A DNA stretch of 26,640 nucleotides from Guillardia theta CCMP2712 (Eukaryota; Cryptophyceae; Pyrenomonadales; Geminigeraceae): positions 198,723 through 225,362 of the forward strand of contig NW_005434619.1 of the NCBI RefSeq assembly GCF_000315625.1. The letters run 5' to 3'. The position numbers and the translations under genes were made by a program. The notes under the pieces are model-generated. The model had not been told where the DNA came from, ran no database searches, and saw only the letters and a program-made list of their open reading frames with translations. Below, piece after piece: positions 18,902 to 26,640 of this stretch; within the stretch, counting starts at the first letter, position 1, and each line of letters begins with the position of its first letter.

Positions 18902-19913
18902 ATGGTGATGGTTGTGGAGTACGGATCTCTTCCTAGGAGGAAGGATTCGCCCAGTGGCAAGTCGATGAGCCTGCGGGCAACCGCGACTTTCATCGCGTCT
19001 GCAACCCTCGTCCTGGGCAGCATCGCTGTTATTGCTGTGATCGGGCAGCAGAGAGCTGGTGGGGACGGCGGGCAACGTACCCTTATCTCTGATTCACTCT
19101 TGGACTGCAGGGCCAAGCGTCCTCGGGTCCTCGTTTGCCGCCGACATTGGGAGCGGTCTTCCCTACGACACGACCAATGCCCCAGAGGGGGTCAAGAACA
19201 TCTGGTACTCGCCGGAACAGGCGTGGGAGGGCATAGACGAGGTCTTCCTCCTCCTTCCACTCCTGCCCACTGATGGGAGGCTTCAGGTGCTTCCAACGGA
19301 AGCTCAGGCGTGGGAGGATCAGTCGGACCCCGCAGGTAGGAGACAGGACAAGGAGGGCCCAGGATTTACCTGATTGACTCGTTTTGTCCGAACCCTCCAG
19401 TTGGATATGCCTTCAAGAACCCAGGCTCCGTCACTTCGGAGAATGGATGGGCTGGATACTATGATACTGTGCTGCATGACGGGGAGGAGACAGAGGCAAA
19501 CCTCAGCTTCTTGCATGCCAGTTTCTCATCCTCATCTCTTGTGTGCAGGTCCTGCCCGATGAAACTGTGAACTCAGCTATGGAATACGACCCAGTCCTTG
19601 CAGGAACCAACTCCTTCTGGGGTGAGGGAGTCTGTGGATCAAGGGAGGGGGCTGAACTCTTGACAGGAGATCGTGGCGGCCAGAACGTGAAGGATCCCGC
19701 GCCATGGTCGAACAATGAGGTGCAGCTGCCTGCGGTGGTTGATAGCCTAGCTAACTGGTGGCAGCCGATGACGATCGCTGAGTACACCAACGGAGACTAC
19801 GTTCCCTACAGGTGAGGGGAGATTTGCTGTGCGATGTTCGCCTCACAATGGGCAGCTACGCCGTTGGAGGTCCTTCGCACTCGTCCGTGGGCGAGGAGGA
19901 GGAGGAATCCTAA
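18902..19913 (+). CDS. Single-pass membrane protein of unknown family
   Basis: 235 residues in seven exons: 18902-19058, 19111-19241, 19287-19335, 19401-19495, 19549-19621, 19667-19811, 19856-19913. All phases agree and the last exon ends SVGEEEEES then TAA. A basic, short N-terminus is followed by one hydrophobic helix (about residues 29-49, FIASATLVLGSIAVIAVI), giving a type II anchor or uncleaved signal. The remainder (about 185 residues) is hydrophilic, Trp/Tyr-rich and acidic: NIWYSPEQAWEGIDEVLP, ENGWAGYYDTVLHDGEE, SLANWWQPMTIAEYTNGDY. The only cysteine-free, repeated-looking feature is the VLPTEAQAW/VLPDETVNS pair, each at an exon start. Intron 19496-19548 appears to be GC-AG; the others are GT-AG, 44-65 nt. 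I know no matching family. Confidence 0.75.
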
Positions 19914-19972
19914 GGGAACGAGCCGAGATGGGCTGAGGACAAGTGTTCCTATACACATGTTGTTGCACGTAT

Positions 19973-22475
19973 CTAAACAATCTCACTCCACTCCGGTCCC
20001 TGGAGTTTCACCTTCACCCTCAGACAGGCTGGTCCACATCGAGAGAAGCCGTCTGCCGCCAGCCCGAATCTTGTGCTGCTGACGCCATCGGCATGGAAGC
20101 GCTGCCGCCGTTGTTGCAGAACCTCCTCCTCTACCTCCCGCCCTACATAGTCGGCAACTTTGCCGTAGACCTGAGCTGAGGCCCTGGCGGCTAGGAAGCG
20201 AATCTTGTTTCGTCGCTGCGCGTCGATGCGAGCTCGGAGCTGCTCGGCCGACGTCGGAGGACAGGTGCTCTGATTCCCATGACTTCCCCAGCAGTCCTTG
20301 AGCTGCAAGAAGTGTTGGAAGGAGGTGAAGCTTCCTTGAGGCCAGTGCCATCTCTCCATGTGCAGCCCGACCTCCTCGAACCTGAGCGAAGAGCAAGTCA
20401 CCGAAAGACAAGCGCGACGCCATGGGAGCGAGGACCAGAGGTGTGAGTGAGAGAGCAGAGGGGCAAGGAGAAGGACCTAGGAGACGAAGGAGGAAGGAGA
20501 CGAAGCTACATGGGTAGGAGGGAGAGGAAGAAGCAGGAGGAGGGGTGGGAAGAGGGAGTTCCTGTTCAGGAGGTCGTGATCCTCGAAGCCCCACCCCCAA
20601 AACCCGTTTGGATATCCGTTTGCCAGCCGATACTGGTCGGAGGTCACCAGGATCGCTCCTCCAGCCGAGTCGACGCGTCCGAGAAGGTGCCTGGAGGACA
20701 AGGTGAGGCATCGTTGCCAGTGGAAGAGGAGTCTTGGCACCTGGGACCTCCCAGAGGAGGCTCGAGGTAGAGGTGGAGGGCCGAGGGGAGGGGGATGTAG
20801 TCCACGTCTTGCAGGACGAAGAGCTCCGACCCCGAGGCCTCTGCGAGCAAGAAGCCAACATTGAGCAGCGCCCCTCGGTTGAAAGGTCGACTGTCCTGCT
20901 GCTCCACGGCCCAGAGGGTGTAGGGGACCCGGGGGAGGAGCAGGAGCGCGAGGCTGTCTGCGAGCTTCTGCAAGCTCTCCTCTCTGTCCCTGATGGGAAC
21001 GATGATGCTGAGGTAGACGCTGCTGTATGCTTCAGCCTCCTCTGCTCCATCGTTGAGCTCCGGCGGAGGCAGCAGCGTCCTCTCCGGTTTTCCTTCCGTC
21101 CCCTGGTCCACCACGCTCCATTCGCTGCAGGCAGCGACTCCCTGGCAACCCTCTCGATGCTCGCAGCAGAGTCGCGAAAGGGTCTGGGGGAGATCGAGGG
21201 CTGCAGGTTTGTTGGGCGGCAGCTCGTTGCCTCTCCTCATCCCGTCGAACACGACGAGCATGTCGCTGCTGCACTCGCCCGTGGGAGGAAGCGAGTCCAT
21301 GGCTGACGAGACTGCGAGGGAGAGAGAAGCAAAGCTGTTGCTACCGTGAGTCGATGCCTTGATCTCTGAAAGAGAAGATGCAAACATGCAGCGTTTGTCG
21401 TCTAACATGTTCAGCACTGGTGAATCCGTCTTGATAAACATCAAAAATTCTCCGATTGCAGAGGTTGGAGCCACGAATGAAGACAGCAAACACTCGCTTT
21501 GGTTGAGGAAGCATGACTGGCCCACAAAGTCCTGAAGCAGAGAAGCTCTAAGAGCTGATAAGAACTCAGGAACAAGGAGAAATACAGAGTTGAAGAGGAC
21601 AACAATCTCGCGCTGTTCCAGCAATGATTGAACCTCCAGCATAACATCCGACAACAACACGTCTTCCCGGCACAACACGCCCTGATCAAACCCAAAGCTC
21701 TCAATGGTTTCACGGTTTGTCCTGGAGACAGCACCGACTACCTCTCTGAGAGAGCTAGTTCCTTGTGCTCCTTGTGCGCAAAGTTCCATGAAGAAGACTC
21801 TTCCCCGCTGATCGTTCTTGAGCCTGCTGTTCTCCTTCTCGAGCTGGTTTCTTGCCGACAGAAATTCGACAACGTCTTCCTCAACTTCCTTGTCGTCCGT
21901 CCATAGCCTGACAGCGATGCTGTCCAGTTGTACACCGGATGTCCCGTGGAGGAGGAGCAACTCAAGCTTGTTGGGGGTCGGCGGGCGGGAGAGGTCCAAG
22001 TCAAGGAGCATGGAGGTGCTGTTGCATGCGGATCTGAAGGTTGTCAGGTGATGAGAGCTGGAGGAGAAAGTCAGCCCTTGCATCGCCTTGAAGCTAGTCC
22101 CTCTCACTTCACATAGACGGCGACTTGGTGTACCCCTGACTGACCCGCTCCGAAGCACTCCACTTGCACTTGAACGTCGATCGGAGCTGGGGAAGCCCTG
22201 TCAAGACAACTACACAGCAGGAGGAAGAGAACAAGTCTGTCACAGGCATCTATCACATTTCATCGCAAGGTTGTCATAGAGATCGCATGCCACCAAGTTG
22301 AATGCTCGTCAAAGTATCACAGCTAACAAGTTTTGACACCTGTGACAAACTCGTTTTGAGTGGGCCTGATGAAACTGACTCTTGCTCCTGCTTGGTCACC
22401 ATCGAGCTCTCCCAGCTCCTCTCCCAAGGCTGTGCCCAGGTAGAGGATGCAAACAAGAGCAGAAAGCTTCAACAT
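19973..22475 (-). CDS. Beta-1,4-galactosyltransferase (GT7), B4GALT7-like
   Basis: Golgi/ER-lumen galactosyltransferase transferring Gal from UDP-Gal in beta-1,4 linkage. 681 residues; exons on the minus strand 22475-22340, 22186-22108, 22033-20741, 20690-20562, 20381-19973. A signal peptide starts the protein (MLKLSALVCILYLGTALG). Residues about 30-400 hold a beta-rich stretch (IDVQVQVECFGAGQSG), a short coiled coil (SARNQLEKENSRLKND) and unassigned sequence. The GT7 domain starts near 412: YLSIIVPIRDREESL, FNRGALLNVGFL, then the metal-binding DVD at 481-483, GGAILVTSDQYRLANGYP and WGWGFEDHD at 534-542. The last two, and the C-terminal CGPACLRVKVKL, resemble B4GALT7 (xylose-specific linker enzyme) more than other B4GALTs. 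The fourth intron (20561-20382) has GA rather than GT at its donor. Convergent with the membrane-protein gene, 59 bp apart, and divergent from the dehydrogenase gene. Acceptor specificity is inferred. Confidence 0.85.
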
Positions 22476-23234
22476 TCAGATTCGCGGCTTCAACTCCTCC
22501 TCATACTTCCCTTACACTCAACGGTACCCCACCCGTCCCCTCATCCCTCATTACCCGCCCGCCCGCCCACCCGCATCTCCTCCTCCTCCTCCTCCTCCCC
22601 ATCCCCGTCCCCTCCCCTGTCCCCCCCCCCCCTCCCCCTCCTCCCCCTCCCCCTCCTGCCCTCCTCATGCCCTGTCTAGATCGACGGATTGCAATCGGGA
22701 CTGATCCTGCTTTTCCCGACAACCGACCTTTGGTTACCCACCCCTCTTTCATTCTTTGTACCCCTACTCTTATATACAACTTACACCTAGAAAGCAGGGG
22801 TACATTTGATTACCCTACCCTTGGGAATTTTGGATAATCAATGCACAAAGGGCGCAGCGTGGGGAGGGCAAGTGCGAGGCGAGAGGGGGAAGGTGGAGAG
22901 GAGACGAGGAGACGAGGAGGTCGGTAGCGGCAAAGATGGCGGAAGGAGAGGTCAGAGCAGACTAGTGGACAAGGAAAGGAAGACAGCAGGTTGATGTATG
23001 TAACTTCCAGTGTCGAGACAAGATGCGATGGCTGAGGTAGAGGGTAGGAGCAAGAGGACCAGGTGAAGGAATGAGATGGTAGGAGAGGAGGGGAGAGGAG
23101 AGAGAGAGAGAGGGAGGAGGAGAGGAGGAGAGAAGTCGGAGTAAGATCAGGAAAGAAGAGCTTTCCCTTAGATCCGTACCCTCCTTTCGTTTGATGGTCG
23201 TATCCTGATCCTCCTCTGTGGCAGCGAACGAACC
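22476..23234. other. Divergent intergenic region with low-complexity DNA
   Basis: Shared 5' region of the galactosyltransferase (-) and dehydrogenase (+) genes. 22570-22670 is a CTCCTC/CCCCTC array. 22725-22845 is G/C-skewed with GGTTACCC, TACCCCTAC, GGGGTACA and TTACCCTACCC words. 22855-23150 is purine-rich. Open frames here are compositional. Confidence 0.65.
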
Positions 23235-26222
<2,988 letters not shown>

Positions 26223-26230
26223 TCATCCTA

Positions 26231-26483
26231 ATGACAGGAGGCGACGAGCTCTTCGTTCTGCTAACAGGACCTTCGCTGCTACAAGCTAAGGTTTCTCCTC
26301 CTCTTCTCCTCTCCTCTTCTTTCCCCCTCTTGTCTCCTCTTCCTCTTGCCTTGTTTCTCATCCTCCTCTCCCTCATTTGCAGGTCCACGACCAACAGAAC
26401 GGGAGGCACAGCGTGAGCTACACGCTATCAGAGGCAGGGGAGTATCTGATGGAAGTCCTCGTCCTCTTCGAAGATGGAGTAGG
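26231..26483 (+). CDS. Filamin/ABP280-type Ig repeat protein, 5' fragment (runs off right edge)
   Basis: Two exons, 26231-26290 (or from the acceptor at 26237) and 26383-26483, joined in phase 0 across a 92-nt intron. Together they read GGDELFVLLTGPSLLQAK, then VHDQQNGRHSVSYTLSEAGE and YLMEVLVLFEDG. This matches the filamin-type Ig repeat pattern (F-V-L-GPS, V-D--NG-YSVSYTP-EAG-Y---V). The donor GG|GTAAGAG at 26484 ends the exon in phase 2, so the protein continues beyond the window. The ATG at 26231 could be the start of a separate gene. Alternatively 26237 is an acceptor and the repeat continues an upstream exon, possibly as a fusion with the dehydrogenase. Filamin repeats are usually protein-binding modules; the role here is unknown. 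Confidence 0.62.
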
Positions 26484-26526
26484 GTAAGAGGAGGAGGAAG
26501 CGGAGCAGGAAGTGTATGGCGAGAGG

Positions 26527-26640
<114 letters not shown>

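Overview
This window is nuclear DNA from a microbial eukaryote. Genes are split by many short introns, most 40-75 nt and nearly all GT-AG. Intergenic regions and longer introns are full of simple-sequence repeats. I see no rRNA, tRNA, CRISPR or prokaryotic operon. The mix of genes argues against a fungus and fits a complex microalga or related protist: an SLC6 transporter, a SelM-type ER protein, a beta4GalT7-like galactosyltransferase, a PPR/RluA fusion and double Zn2Cys6 proteins. A cryptophyte such as Guillardia is my tentative guess; nothing in the sequence proves it. Exon boundaries were worked out by hand from reading frame, splice sites and family motifs.

Layout, left to right. 217-1476 (-): 5' part of an SLC6 sodium:neurotransmitter-symporter gene that runs off the left edge. 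1565-2184 (+) and 2697-3126 (-): two weak hypothetical genes. 4148-6054 (+): two-exon gene for a PPR-like/RluA pseudouridine synthase with a possible targeting leader. 6398-11780: a duplicated locus with two intact minus-strand genes, each encoding two Zn2Cys6 clusters, and between them a third copy that is internally deleted and has lost a zinc ligand. 11800-13930: no convincing gene, with a 21-bp minisatellite. 13932-14308 (-): ETFRF1/LYRM5 homologue. 15378-16411 (+): secreted SelM/Sep15-like protein. 16802-17766 (-): secreted Cys-containing protein of unknown family. 18902-19913 (+): single-pass membrane protein of unknown family. 19973-22475 (-): secretory-pathway beta-1,4-galactosyltransferase resembling B4GALT7. 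23235-25909 (+): nucleotide-sugar (UDP-glucose type) dehydrogenase in at least 14 exons. 26231-26483 (+): start of a filamin-type Ig repeat, cut by the right edge.

Functional links are limited, as expected for a eukaryote. The galactosyltransferase and the nucleotide-sugar dehydrogenase are divergent neighbours 760 bp apart and would both belong to Golgi/ER glycan synthesis. Several other products (SelM-like, secreted protein, membrane protein) also enter the secretory pathway. The ETFRF1 homologue points to mitochondrial electron-transfer flavoprotein regulation.

Points most worth checking: the tandem double-Zn2Cys6 family with a decayed middle copy; a SelM homologue whose CxxU motif reads TDGC; a probable GA-AG intron and a GC-AG intron; a dehydrogenase that loses its C-terminal domain at a pentanucleotide array, followed at once by a filamin repeat; and microsatellite arrays that account for most of the long introns.
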